Of a stretch of DNA of 64,000 bases, positions 35,579 through 49,200 are shown in pieces. Below the pieces are notes generated by a model. That model was not told the origin of the DNA and did not search any database. It saw only the letters and a program-made list of their open reading frames with translations. Source of the stretch: Purshia tridentata (taxonomy: Eukaryota; Streptophyta; Magnoliopsida; Rosales; Rosaceae); assembly GCA_003254885.1 (NCBI GenBank), contig QANT01004883.1, positions 1 to 64,000 of the forward strand, read 5' to 3'. The position numbers were made by a program, and so were the translations under genes. The first letter of the stretch is position 1; the number at the start of each line of letters is the position of its first letter.

Positions 35579-38500
35579 TATCACTCTTCACACCTCACAG
35601 TATGACCAAGTGGCTGGCTTGTTTGGGTGGGGCCAAGTCTCCACTTCAACGACACCAACCCTCAAAGCAAAGCCACGTCAGCATTCTATTGATTTACGCA
35701 ACAATGTTTTTGTTTATAATAGGAGTGGTGTATGTATGGAGCCGGCCCAGACAGTATGGGCCCACATGATTGGACTGGGGATGGGCCCCAAAAGGGGTTT
35801 GAAGAAGCACTGGCAATATTCCTTTCCTATGAGAAAAGCAATGGCTCAAGGCAAAAGCAGGGAGATGGGAACCCTCCACCCATTAAGAATTAAGAAGAAC
35901 ATCAAACAAAAATAAAGCAGAGAAAAAACAAAAGGCAAAAAAATAAAAAATAAAATTAAGGGAATGAGGGGGACAAAGTGGAAGGATGTTAATCCCATCA
36001 CCTAAAGTTTATAAAAGAAAAAAATATATATATACCCATTTGACTTTGTTATAAGCCCATCATGCCCCATTGATTGTGTACTATATATATGGAAACAGGT
36101 AATATATGTGTCATGCATAGGCAACCTACCCACCCATGTGTTATTCTTGTGCCTCTTTTTCAACTTCAATATATGAATCATCTTGTGTACTTGAATATGG
36201 ACATGGTATAATCTACTTTCTTAAGCAAGCCTGCATATGTTAAGCAATAGAAACTCATTATCTTTATCCTATTTTAGCCAAAAGATGCTTAGTTTTTTAA
36301 ACCAGGACAATAAAGCTCTGAACAGTATAAAGTAGTCTGTTATACTTGTCCATATCCATTTATATGCAATAGTTTTGTGGTTGAGAATTATTGGATTCTA
36401 AAGTTTGAAAACCCATCATAAATGGACAAATAATTGTATATCAAACTAGTTCTATTTGGCTTCATATATAGTCCCATCTTACAAATAGAGACACACACAA
36501 ATGTGTACAGTATAGGAGCTGCCACACCTTATGAATTCTATGAAAGTTTGATATTTTGAATCATGAAAGTTAGACATTCTGAAACTAAAATTGAATATAT
36601 ATCATGTTAGACAATCATTGAATTTCAAAAATTAAAAAAGAATGAATCAATTATACCCAAAAAAAAAAATCTGAACAAATTAAATGTATGGTTATAATTA
36701 ACAATTCAATATCATAACATACAATATGCCAAGTTGTATCATAAAGGCAAGTTAGTATTAACTATACATCAAAAATATACCTTCCTTCCTTTCCCTACCA
36801 TATCTATGACTATGAGAGAGGAAATTGTGACTAAGTTGATTTTACACCATATCCATATATGGGGAGGATGAAAAAGCTTTTCAAGATTGATTAAAGTCAA
36901 TTTCTTTACTTTTATTTTCTTCCAAATTCTTCTCTTTTTGTTTCCCACATGTTCCACTTCTATCACATTGGCATGCTTGGAAGATAGGAAGAATGAAAAG
37001 TCATATTGGGCAGACAGAAGACTGGAATATGCATGTATCCTTAATTCTTTATATGTTGAATTTGGGTTTGAACCTTAGCTTATTCCAATTCCATAATCAG
37101 ATCCCAACAAAAAAACACATCTATTTCAGTAAATAGTACCTAGCCACTGACTTTTACCAAGAAAAAAACAAATTAATTATAACAAAATTACAAACACATC
37201 TTGTCTAATTATTTGTTTAATATTTTAATTTATGTTGGAGTAGGATATCATTCTGCTGGGTCAGAAAGTTCATAGCTATTTACAACAGGTCCTTTTCAAA
37301 GGCATAGCCATGGGGCATTTACTATGAATGCATTATTGAATGTGTGAGAGGATCACATAGGATCTCTTGATATGACTAGCTAGCTCAATATTTTCACAGA
37401 CGTGTGGGATTGGTTGGTTCCATATGAACTTGTGCTATTTTTGGAGTATAAAATTCTACCTTTTCTGCAGTGCTTTCGGAGATCACAATATGCAAGCTGA
37501 CACCATTTTTTACATAATTATATATATAGACAATTATGTCTGATTTTTCTTTTGGCTAAAAGGATATTTGTATCCTTGTTATCACGTCTTATTATTATAT
37601 CATTTTTCTTTTTGTCATAAACTAATAAGCATCAACAACTTTCTTAGTCATTTGCACATTATTTAAGTTCATATTATTGTTCAACAATCTTACCTAAATA
37701 ACAAGCAGACTTAAAGATGAGAGTGGGCACATGATGAAGGTGCAATTATAAACTATATTTTTTCTTTTTCTTTTATAATGAAATAAAAAATATTGCTTAA
37801 TATATCTAGCACGACTCTAACTTTCAAGTATTAAAATTAACATAAAATTAGACCATCGAAAATAAGTCATAATTCAAAATTCAAAATGAGAACTCGAAAA
37901 GCAAAATTTATTATATAAACTCTACATGGAAATAGGATTGACATACTTGTTAGTATCTAATTATATTGAGGATTATATCCAACCGGCCAAGTTCGGTTTC
38001 AACCTATTATACACATTTGAAACAAATTTGATGTTCTTAAAGTTCAAAAGTACGAGTTTCAAAATGTGAAAATTGCCCAAATTTACTAAAATGGAAAATT
38101 CTATCAGCCTCTTTCGAAGGCATAGAGCTAGCAAGTTGATTTGACCTATTATTTAGCCTTGCCAAGTCCACACGTCTAATATCTTGAACCTTGGAGTCAA
38201 AACACATACAGATTTTCTATTATGTTTGAATCTTATGATTATTGTACAATAAATAGTGCATAATGTTTTACTTTTTTTGGAAAAGAGAAAGCTTTATTCA
38301 ATTGCAACATGTGTAAGCTGGAGGTTTTGTACCACAGCCATCAACTCGACCTCGCAGGCAAAAAAAGACCCAAAAACAGTTTTTGTCATAGTGTTGTACT
38401 TAATTAGTGGGTTTGAATTTTGATGTTTCAGCCCCATTTTGATTTGAAACTACTTCCATCTCCCTTATGCCCTTATTCAGCATTAACATGCTGCTGATCA

Positions 38501-39389
38501 TAAATTTACCAAAAAACTAAAAATGATTTTGTGGTTTTAAAAATGAAAAACTGTTTTCAAATAGGTACCAAGTAACACCACCTAGCCTTTGATGTTACCC
38601 ATTTCAGTTGGCCAACCTTACCAAAAATAAAAAATCATTTGGCAAACCCCAATTCTTCATGAGATCACACCTCCATACCTTGCACTCGAGCTTATGCAAT
38701 CACCACCTTTCTTTTTTTTTTTTTAAATGTTTTCCAACTAAAATATACAATCATTGTTTCAAAAAGATTAATTTCAACCCGATGTGCAAAATAATAGTAT
38801 TTATACACTTTGTTGTTGCTTCTGATGCAATATAGCCTCTGAGTAATTGAGAGTTGCTTCTAATTTATTCATAAAACAAAAAGACTTTTGATTTGTTCAA
38901 TGCAAGAAAATCATAATTAAGTCAAATTGAGTATGATTTCTCATGAAGATACATTTACATGTTTCTCTGCAGATGGTATGGGATTATGGGAAGCACGTGA
39001 GACTACCTTTATTTTTTTTTTGTCGAACGTGAGACTACTTTTCACGCATGCCAAAAGCAAGTGAAAATGTCACACTCCAAAATAAAATCCCATTATTTTT
39101 TTATTATGAGAATTAAAAGAATGCAGCAATATTAAATAATTTATAAGAATTAGGAATATATTTATACGATTTTTAGTAGTTGTTTTGTGTAGGTGATATC
39201 AAACCTCACAATATAGCCGACCAGAAAGCCTACTAGTATTCGCCGAAAGAATTCTAGATTTTTAAAGTTTTCCCAAGATTTTGATTTTGAAAAAGATAGT
39301 TTTGATTTGATTTTGAGCAATGTTAGATGTAATAAAATAAAAATAAAATTTGAGAATGAAGCCAAAGTGAAACCTTGTCTGTCAAATTA

Positions 39390-39794
39390 GGGTAAATAGT
39401 CATTTTGGTCTCTAAACTATTATATTTGTATCAATTTGGTTATCAAACTTTTAATTTAGAAAATTAAAAACTCTGACTTTTTCAATTTTGTCAATTGATG
39501 ACTTTTCCATTAATTTACACATTTTTTATTCAAATTTATATTTTTATAGCAGCATGTAAAATTCTTTTTTAGAGCAAAATGATTCCTTTCATTTAGACCT
39601 TACCATTTTTTCCTCGTACATCATTTTTTCCTCTTTCATTTCTTGTTAAATTTAGATGAAAAATGTGTAAATTGACGGAAAGTCCTCAATTGGCAAAATT
39701 GAAAAAGTAAGAATCCTTAATTTTTCAAATTAAAAGTCTGGGGACCAAACTGATGCAAGTGTAATAATTTAGAGATCAAAATGACTATTTACTC
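39390..39794. mobile_element. Mutator-like MITE with long inverted ends and 9-bp target duplication
   Basis: Ends GGGTAAATAGTCATTTTGGT and, complemented, GAGTAAATAGTCATTTTGAT. Similarity of the two arms continues for roughly 160 bases each (blocks such as AAACTTTTAATTT and CTTTTTCAATTTTG). The 9-bp flanks GTCAAATTA (39381-39389) and ATCAAACTA (39795-39803) match at 7 of 9 positions, as expected for an ageing Mutator-type insertion. No transposase. Confidence 0.8.
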
Positions 39795-41252
39795 ATCAAA
39801 CTAATAACATTATAACAACTAAAGAACATATTGAGCTAAACCCAATGCCCAAAGTGAATTCCACCCATGACGAATTGCCAAAATCTTTGCTTGCTTTGGA
39901 GATGAGACGCAACGAGAAGAAGGGTAATTGCCACCACAACCTCCATCATCCAAATACAAATGATTGCTCAAGCACCTCTAACTCCCATTATAAGATTGAT
40001 TGCATAATCATTTCGATAACAATTTTTATCGTTTCAGTTTAATTCTTATCGAAATTTTAATTTTATCTTCCTAACATTTTATTTTTTGCACATCTCTTAC
40101 TTTAAAAAAAATGACACATCTTATTTTCTATTATTATTTAGAAGATATTAGTATAGTACCAAGGATATTGTTGATTGACAATAGCAACAGTCCAAAGTAG
40201 ATGCTAATGTCAAATTAGTACAATTGACTGAGATGTAATAGTCAATATCAAATCAGTACTAATCCTCTTATTCCTTCTTAAAGGGAAGGAAGTGACAGTA
40301 AATGGATTTGCAGCACTGAAAAATAACTACGTCACAATCCAACTAATAATAATAAATTAACAAAGTTTAGAAATTTATTAGTTTTCTAAGAGGAAAATGA
40401 TCCATGCCACAAATAAAACAAAAATGGGAATTCTCTTTTTAACTGAAAATGTTTTATTTGAAAACTTGTTTGTTTCGTAGATTTTTTCTTTTTATGTAAT
40501 GTATTATGTATCCTTGTAAATTTGGTTTTGGACCACAACTACAATTTTAACGGAGTTTTATATAATCCATCAAAATCTAAAAAGAATGGATTAAAATTCT
40601 CATGATCTTTGTTATTTAAACAAAATTCATACTAAATTTATTAAAATTCATCACTTAATGAAATTCATAAGTTTTTGAAAACACATGAATTTCTATGGAA
40701 TCTATTAAAATTTGAGTTGAGAACACTCAAATTTCTATATAATTCATTAAAACTGAGTTTGAAACATTCATAAATCAGTGATCGTAACTTTTATATGTTT
40801 TTTATTCCATTTGAAGATCAATCAACACTCTTACATTATCAAATCGATCAATTCATGAAACACAATGAAAAACATGTCCACTTTAGTCGTTGAGCGTTCA
40901 AACACTTGTTTATAACATTGTGGTTAATATTAGTTAGTAACAATTGTATTGTTCGTCAATGACATTGATAATCCATATTTACTCATAAAAAAATCATTCA
41001 TAAGAATTTTCTTTACATATTGCATGTGGAATGTTAATATATAGTTATATAAGAGTAATACACACAAATTAAAAGAATAAACAAATATTAACAAATACAA
41101 TAGTTATGGTTGGCCAGTACAAACGAACAATGACAACAAGTGTTATAACTCTTACAAAGGAGTGTTAGAACGTTTACAAATGAGCATTCCACTCATTGAA
41201 AACTTGATGTAGTAATCTTATAATGTGGACTTATTTATCATAAACAAAGCTA

Positions 41253-41710
41253 GGGGGTGTAGTGTATATAGATTTATAAAGATTTATAACGATTTATATA
41301 GATTTATAAAGACTTTTATAGACTTTTTTCAAGTTGCAGACTTTTGCAGAATTTATATATTTTCACGTTTTACAGAGTCTATTAAATTCGTAGAAAAGAG
41401 GTTGGATTTATAATGACTTTGAAATACATATAAAAGTCTTACAAAGTCTTTAGAAATCCATCATTAAATAAAATCTATAAAAATCTATGACTTTTTTAAT
41501 ATATATATATATAGATTTTTATAGACTTTTTAAAAGTTATTAAAAATCTTAATTGAATACCATATGACTTTTATAGATTTCTTAACATTCTTAATTGAAT
41601 ACATATAGATTTTTACGAACTTTTTAAAATTATTTAAAAGTCCTAATTGAATACCACATAACTTTTAAACTTCATAAAAGTCTTTTAAAATCCATATACA
41701 ATATACCCCA
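41253..41710. mobile_element. Inverted-repeat element with GGGGTGTA-type ends
   Basis: Left end GGGGGTGTAGTGTATATAGA; right end, complemented, TGGGGTATATTGTATATGGA. The interior is built from ATAGATTT/AAATCTAT and AGACTTTT motifs, a CTTAATTGAATAC-type motif repeated three times, and a TA run. The target duplication is not clear. Non-coding; superfamily not assigned. Confidence 0.7.
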
Positions 41711-42350
41711 CTTAGTAGTGTTTTTTTTTTTTTTTAATATGAGGAAGAGGGATTTGTATTTAGGAAATATCCAACATTGTAGAGAAAAATACTACTAGAC
41801 TATAAGATAGTTGATAATGGTGAACTGATTTTTTAAAGAAGTTTTGTTACATTTAAAGAAATTAAATCTTGAATCTAATTTAATTTTAATCGTTATTCAA
41901 ATTATCTTTATCACAAGTGCTATCTAGAAATTTAGAGGAGGGAACTATTATAACATAACAAGTATTATTTTATTTTGATAATAGAAAAACATTATTTTAT
42001 AAAAATACATAGGTAATAATCAAAAATTGGATTTTACAATGGACTGTCTACAACTAAACCATACTTCAAATATATTTTGGTTGGATTTTGAGCATGGAAT
42101 TAAAGGATGTTAGTACGGTTTTGGATTATAGATTTGTTCTTTACTGTCAATATAGATTTGGTTTACTTGACCGAGAAAGATGACAGAAGAGCTAGAGCCT
42201 CAGCCTATGACCTCTTGATGGGTCTGAGACGTCATTTCAAAGAAACACTAGGGACAATGACGTAAATGCGCCGAAATCTTATAAAATTACAAAAATTAGA
42301 GTAACCCAAAAAAAATTATCTGCTGGTAAGTTTGTCGGTATGCGTGCCAA

Positions 42351-42355
<5 letters not shown>

Positions 42356-42381
<26 letters not shown>

Positions 42382-43238
42382 TTTATTCCCACTGTTTTCT
42401 GCTCAGATCACTGTCTTTTGAGTGTCTTTGCCAGTTTGCCTCTCTCTCTCTCTCTCTCGGAAAATAATCAAAATAAGCCATAAATATTTCTTCACATATT
42501 CTCTCTGGAAAGTGCAAACAGCTTCCTTCTGTATGATGATTATGATTACTAGGGTTTCTTCTTTACTCTCTCTTCTTCCGGGTAGTCCTCTCCTACTTCA
42601 ACAACAATCCCTCTAATGTTTTCCCGCACTGGCTCTCTTGGTCCAGAGAGCCTCTTCTTCTTGACTCTGCTTAATTATTTCTATCATTTTCAGCTTTCCT
42701 CTTCTAAGATTTAGCTAGCTAGGATCTTAAAACAAAGGTTGTGAATGTGTTAGAAGCCTTTATTGGATGAAAACAAAAATTGGGTTTTGATTTGGACTGA
42801 AAAAGTTCAAATTATTCAGTCGTAGTTTTGAAAAAAAAAATTTGGTTTTCAGGTTTCTCTGTTTAAGTCTGTCATATCTTTAGGACTTTTTGGAAGGGAG
42901 TGGGTTTCAGTGAGTTGGGTTATAAGCTGGTTTGTATTCAAAGCTTCAGTAAACAGCAACCAATAAGTGAGACTTTTTTGTGTCTGTATTATAGCCAATT
43001 AGCCATACTTTGGGTCTTCAACAACAAGAAAGCTAGCTATTGCTGTTCCCACAAAACCAAGAATCTTCGAGCCGCTCAAAAACCAGAGACTAGCTCGTCA
43101 GTTTACACTTATCTTTCTCTCACTCTCTCTAAGAGGACGGACTTTACTAAGAGACAGAGAATCTTTAGACTCTAACCTCCTTCTAAAGCCCAAAGAAAAC
43201 CAATACCAACTAGCCCAGCTCTCTCTCTCTCTCTCTCA
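42356..43238 (+). promoter_or_regulatory. REVOLUTA leader region with three CT microsatellites
   Basis: CT runs at 42356-42380, 42440-42458 and 43219-43238 lie in the probable 5' leader and core promoter of REV. Pyrimidine-rich stretches of this kind mark several gene starts in this window. Transcription start and any leader intron cannot be fixed from the sequence alone. Confidence 0.5.
42533..42616 (+). promoter_or_regulatory. Upstream ORF in the REV leader, 27 codons
   Basis: ATGATGATTATG opens a short frame (MMIMITRVSSLLSLLPGS, then a Leu/Gln-rich end) that stops at 42616, about 680 bases before the REV start. If the segment is in the mature leader, it could lower REV translation. Whether it is transcribed or conserved is unknown. 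Confidence 0.4.
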
Positions 43239-43292
43239 CTTTTTGTTGTCTATATTTGCTCTGAGCTCTTTTTGATTTTGGGGTTTGGGAAA

Positions 43293-46200
43293 ATGGCGAT
43301 GGCTGTGGTTCACCACAGAGAGAGTAGCAGTGGGAGTAGCATAAACAAGCACCTTGATGCTGGAAAATATGTACGGTACACTGCTGAGCAAGTCGAAGCT
43401 CTTGAACGAGTATATGCCGAGTGTCCCAAGCCAAGCTCTTTGCGCAGGCAGCAATTGATCCGAGAGTGCCCCATACTTTGTAACATTGAACCCAAGCAGA
43501 TCAAAGTCTGGTTTCAGAACCGCAGGTATGAACATGACCCATTTGCTGGTTTTTGGTTTTTTTCTCCTACTTTTTTTTCTTTGGGTACAAAAGCCTTCAT
43601 ATTTGGGTGATGGTCCGTTTAGTTCTCCGGCTTGATCAAGTTTAAGACCATTTTGTGACACTTCAAAGCTCCTTTTGTTTAGAGTTTTAGTTGCTACTTT
43701 GGGCCCTGAGACTTAAGCATTTTGGCATTAGCACATAAAAATCTAGGTGGGTAATGTTTGTTTTGGGCTAAAATAAGAGGCTTTGGTTTCTTATGCAGGT
43801 GTCGGGAGAAGCAGAGAAAAGAGTCCTCGCGACTACAGACTGTAAACAGGAAATTATCAGCAATGAACAAGCTGTTGATGGAGGAAAATGATCGATTGCA
43901 GAAACAGGTGTCTCAGCTTGTTAATGAGAATGGGTACATGCGTCAACAATTGCATACGGTAAGTGTATGCTTTTTTTCTTCTTTTTCTCGATTTAGTTGT
44001 CTTTGTCCATCCTTTTCTTAATCATGGATCTTCCTCTATGTATGGTTATAAAAGACTTTACGGAAAGAATTCATCTTCCTCAGACCAAAAAGTTCAGAAG
44101 GAATTTTTTTACCATTATTTTTTTTTAACAAGGACAAATCTGATGGGATTTCTATTTTTTGTCCTTTAGCAGTCCTTGTTTAGTTCTTATTGACTCTTGC
44201 TATATTTACACAACATATAGCCATATACTGGTTTTCCAATTCTATGGAGTTGATATTAACTTAACTGAAATGCACTACAATTTAGTAGTTGCTGAAAACT
44301 TGCCATCTTTGACTGTTTGTAACTTTAAGTGATTTTTCTACAGGCACCAGTGGCAACTACTGATGCAAGCTGCGACTCTGTGGTTACAACTCCACAGCAT
44401 TCTCTCAGAGATGCTAATAACCCTGCTGGGTAATTCCTACAACTAATGGCATTCAGCTTTCCCTATTACTAGCATTATGATTTATTCATTGTGTATGATC
44501 TAACCTGTATTATGTTTTGGCAGACTCCTCTCCATAGCGGAGGAGACCTTGGCAGAGTTCCTTTCTAAGGCTACAGGAACTGCTGTCGATTGGGTCCAGA
44601 TGCCTGGGATGAAGGTTGCTTTTTCTTTTTAAGTATTTGAGAAATACAAGTTTGCAATTTTTCTCCCTTTGTAATTTTTTTTCAAGCCAGAATTGTATAC
44701 ATTGCCGTTAATCTTATGGATGCTGAATCGTTTCCTTTAATTGTTATGTCAGCCTGGTCCGGATTCGGTTGGGATCTTTGCCATTTCACAAAGTTGCAGT
44801 GGGGTGGCAGCTCGAGCCTGTGGTCTCGTAAGTTTAGAGCCTACAAAGGTAATAATGCTAGATTTTTCTATTGCTACATATTTGTAGGCTGTTTCTTTCT
44901 AATATGATAAGGTTCATGAACCATTTGGATTTGAATTTAACTATTCATATTCAACAGATTGCAGAGATCCTTAAAGATCGTCCATCTTGGTTCCGGGACT
45001 GTCGGAGCCTTGAAGTTTTTACCATGTTTCCTGCTGGAAATGGAGGGACTATAGAACTTATATATACACAGGTAAACAGAAACTGTTGGAAATTCAGAAT
45101 TTTCCCCCTGATGTTAATGAACCATCTTGTTTAGAGGAATAAATGACATTTAATTGCTCCAGACATATGCTCCAACTACACTGGCTCCTGCAAGGGATTT
45201 CTGGACCCTAAGATACACTACAAGTTTAGACAATGGCAGTTTTGTGGTAAGCATGTTGATGCCTGGTTTTTGAATAATCTAAATTGGCATTGTTTTTTAT
45301 TCCTGTAAGTGGAAACCTGATGTGCTATATACATGTTTTGTTGTTTATATTTTAAGGTATGTGAGAGATCTCTTTCTGGTTCTGGTGCTGGCCCAAATGC
45401 AGCTTCTGCTGCCCAGTTTGTTAGAGCTGAAATGCTTCCTAGTGGTTATCTGATTCGACCATGTGAGGGTGGAGGATCAATAATTCATATTGTTGACCAC
45501 CTGAATCTTGAGGTCTGAATTTTGGATTTTGACTTTCTTAGGTCTCTTTGCTACTTGAGAAAACTCAATGGGTTTTCATCTTGTTCCAGGCATGGAGCGT
45601 GCCAGAGGTGCTGCGACCGCTTTATGAATCATCCAAAGTGGTAGCACAAAAAATGACTATTGCGGTGAGTAGATTATGGTCAATTTGATACATTTTTTTT
45701 GTGCAATTATGAGATCAGCACCCTGAAACCAAAACTTTTTTTTCTTATAGCATATAGTGGATGTTTCTTGAAGCATAACAAAATATTGGCCCTTGTCTAT
45801 ATAAATTAAATGCTTGATATTCTGATTTTCAGTATAAAGGTGCACTTTTTGATATAGTTTAGTCAACTTTCTTGGTGTGATCTTCGTCCTATAAATCTTT
45901 AAACATACTAAGTTATATGCCCATATGTATGAATTGAAAGCACCCTGGAAAATAGAGAATCTTACCAGTATTGCATGATGCTGATTTATGTTCCATCAAC
46001 AATGCTGTGGTGCTTTGGTGTTAATAGTACTTTAGTTGTAGAAACTTCCATGTTGAAGTTTTTTGTTTATTTTCTTGGACTCTTTGGCATGTCTAATTAA
46101 ATTCAATTCTTTTGTAAATTATAAACCCCTCCTTCCAAACCCACAAAATGTGTAGCTATGTCAAGGGTACTGACTATACTGTTCTTATGAAGGCATTGCG

Positions 46201-49200
46201 CTATATCAGACAAATAGCTCAGGAGACAAGTGGTGAAGTGGTATACAGTTTGGGCAGGCAGCCAGCTGTTCTGCGAACTTTTAGCCAAAGATTGATTAGG
46301 TGGGGTATTACTATCTTCATTCCTTGTTTTATCTGCCTCATTTTATGCATCTGTTTGTACAATCTCTAATCTTCTCTTTGAGTGTATATGTGTGTTGATG
46401 ACCACTCAATGTATTCTACATAATATTTTTTTTTTTTGAATTACCTACATATGTTTTCTTGTAGAGGCTTCAATGATGCTGTTAATGGATTCAATGATGA
46501 TGGTTGGTCATTGATCAACTGTGATGGTGCTGAAGATGTTATTCTTGCAGTTAATTCAACCAAGAATTTGAATACTACTTCGAATCCTGCTAATTCCCTT
46601 GCATTGCTTGGAGGTGTTCTTTGTGCAAAGGCTTCCATGCTACTCCAAGTAAGTCTTGAAGCTGGCTCTGGCTCAGATGACCATCAATTTCCAAAGTGAT
46701 AGTTAATGTGTTGTAATCTAAGATGCCTTTGTTATTTATTCTTCTCACATTATGAACGGAGATATATCTCTGCCTTTTGACCCTCAAGCAATATGAATCC
46801 TATCCTACATATGCTTTTCCTGACCAATGATTGTAAAATTCCAGTAGCCTATTATCTGTTGGAAAAATAGGAGAATGTCCACGATCCTTGTTTCTTCCTC
46901 TGTGGCTTTATTGTTTTGGGAGAAGGCATTGAGATTTTTTTGGGAGGGCCTGGATTTGCAACTATGTTTTCCCCTCCCCATCTATTAATGTTTGTGATGC
47001 CTGATTTTTTTGTTAAAGTCAAAGTGCACAATTTGCTCAATTGGAATTTGTGGTTTGATAATCGCTTATCTGGAAATCAGTGGTGGTCTTGAATGCTTGA
47101 GTGGTGATGTATTTTTTCCATCTTAGCTATTGCTTGTAAGTTAAAGAGATCTTGTCATGTGTTTCTTTTTCCATACCAGAATGTGCCCCCTGCTGTCCTG
47201 GTTCGTTTCTTGAGGGAGCACCGTTCAGAGTGGGCTGATTTCAATGTTGATGCCTATTCTGCTGCATCTTTGAAATCTGGTTCGTATGCTTATCCAGGGA
47301 TGAGGCCAACGAGGTTTACTGGGGGTCAAATTATCATGCCGCTTGGCCACACAATTGAACATGAAGAGGTATGTTTTTTCAATTATGATTAAAATTTTTT
47401 TATCTTGTCATTTTGTGTGTACCAGATCAACCTTTATGATGAAATAATTTCTAACAGGATAATAATGGCAACCATGTTTTGTCACATTGGATCTTAAGTC
47501 TATTCTGCAGAGTAGTCTCACCTCCCTTTTCTATTCTTTTGTAACTTCTATTTTTCATTCCAGTTGCTTGAAGTTGTTCGACTTGAAGGCCATTCTCTCA
47601 CTCAAGAAGATGCATTTTCATCCAGAGACATCCATCTCTTACAGGTGCTTTTTCCTGATTCTTGTCCAGCTATTTATATTGCTGGTCTTTCATTTACGGT
47701 CTTGTCAACATCTTGGGTTTTCTTGTTGGACAATGTCTCAGGATTGTCTTGATATTAATGCGAGAAACTCTAATTAATGTTCCACTGTCATGTTCTCATG
47801 ATCTGGCGGGTTAACTATAGTTTGGAATGGCATGGGAATGGGTTGATTGTCAAACCAACTGGTTTGGTTTACATGTTGGGGTGGGGATTTGGCAGATTGG
47901 TTGGTCTAGGCCTCTAGGGTCATGGTATGCATCTCCACATCATTTATAGTTTTAATAAATGGTGTTCATAAGTTTGGGGAATTTAATGTTTCTAATAAAT
48001 CAGTTTGGGGTCCTACTCTGCTTGTGTATTGGTTAATACTAACATTTCTTGTTTCCTATTGGCAGATATGTAGTGGAGTTGATGAGAATGCTGTCGGAGC
48101 CTGTTCAGAACTTGTTTTTGCTCCAATTGATGAGATGTTTCCAGATGATGCTCCATTGCTTCCCTCTGGTTTCCGCATTATCCCATTGGATTCAAAAACA
48201 GTTGAGTTTTATTGTGCTTCCCCTTAGTTTTTCCTGTTCATTCGAGCCAAGTATACACAGGCATCTATTTTAGTATTTCATATTTTGGACCATAGTGGGA
48301 TTCATGTTAATGTTGTTTTATCCCCCCTCGCCCCCAACACTAATGTCTTACAATTACGAATACAGAGTGATTCAAAGGATACATTGGCTACACATCGAAC
48401 ATTAGATCTGACATCCAGTCTTGAAGTGGGCTCAACAACGAACCATGGTGCTGGAGATTTGTCTTCATTTCATAATAGTCGATCAGTATTGACTATTGCC
48501 TTCCAGTTTCCTTTTGAGAGTACTCTACAGGAGAATGTGGCAACCATGGCACACCAGTATGTTCGAAGTGTCATTTCTTCTGTGCAGAGAGTTGCAATGG
48601 CTATATCTCCATCTGGATTGAGTCCAGTCATGGGACCAAAACTATCTCCTGGCTCTCCAGAAGCTCTGACACTGGCTCACTGGATCTGTCAGAGCTATAG
48701 GCAAGTTCTGTCTTTTCTGTTTTGAATCCTCAGACTACATGTTTATCAGTGATATATGAATGCAATAAAGTGAATCTAACAATCCAGAGAGGGCTTCTGC
48801 AAGCGCTCTTCTGACAGGCTGTTTTGATACAATCCAGCTATACATTTTTTTACTGTAAATGTACATAACTTTTATGTCTCATTCTCTTCTTTTTCCCCTT
48901 CAGTTATCACTTAGGGGCAGAACTGCTGAGACCTGATTCCATGGGTGGTGACTCACTGTTGAAGCATTTATGGCAACATCAAGATGCCATTTTGTGTTGT
49001 TCATTGAAGGTACGAAAGCAAGACCACTGACAAAGATGTTTAATCTTTTATTTCAACCTCCATTAGCATAGCAATTGAGGATGCCCTTCAGTTTAATAAA
49101 ATGCGGAGATCTTAATCTGTGCTACTCTTGATTTTGCAGTCTCTGCCAGTTTTCATCTTCGCAAACAAGGCAGGGCTTGACATGCTGGAGACAACTTTAG

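Larger units (their letters stand above)
31576..42340. other. 10.8-kb gene-poor spacer upstream of REVOLUTA
   Basis: No coding exon recognised on either strand. Contents: a 43-bp tandem duplication (32008-32093), a diverged repeat near 32450-32810, a Tourist MITE (33441-33741), a GA run (about 35538-35575), a Mutator-like MITE (39390-39794) and another inverted-repeat element (41253-41710). The remainder is AT-rich. It includes REV's distal promoter. Confidence 0.55.

Noticed and set aside
35515-35915. Open frames over the GA microsatellite
   Set aside because: Arg/Glu or Leu/Ser repeats from the dinucleotide run, not a gene.
38290-38390. Short minus-strand stretch resembling an RNase H fragment of a retroelement
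   Set aside because: Fewer than 30 residues of weak similarity and no neighbouring element parts; too little to name.
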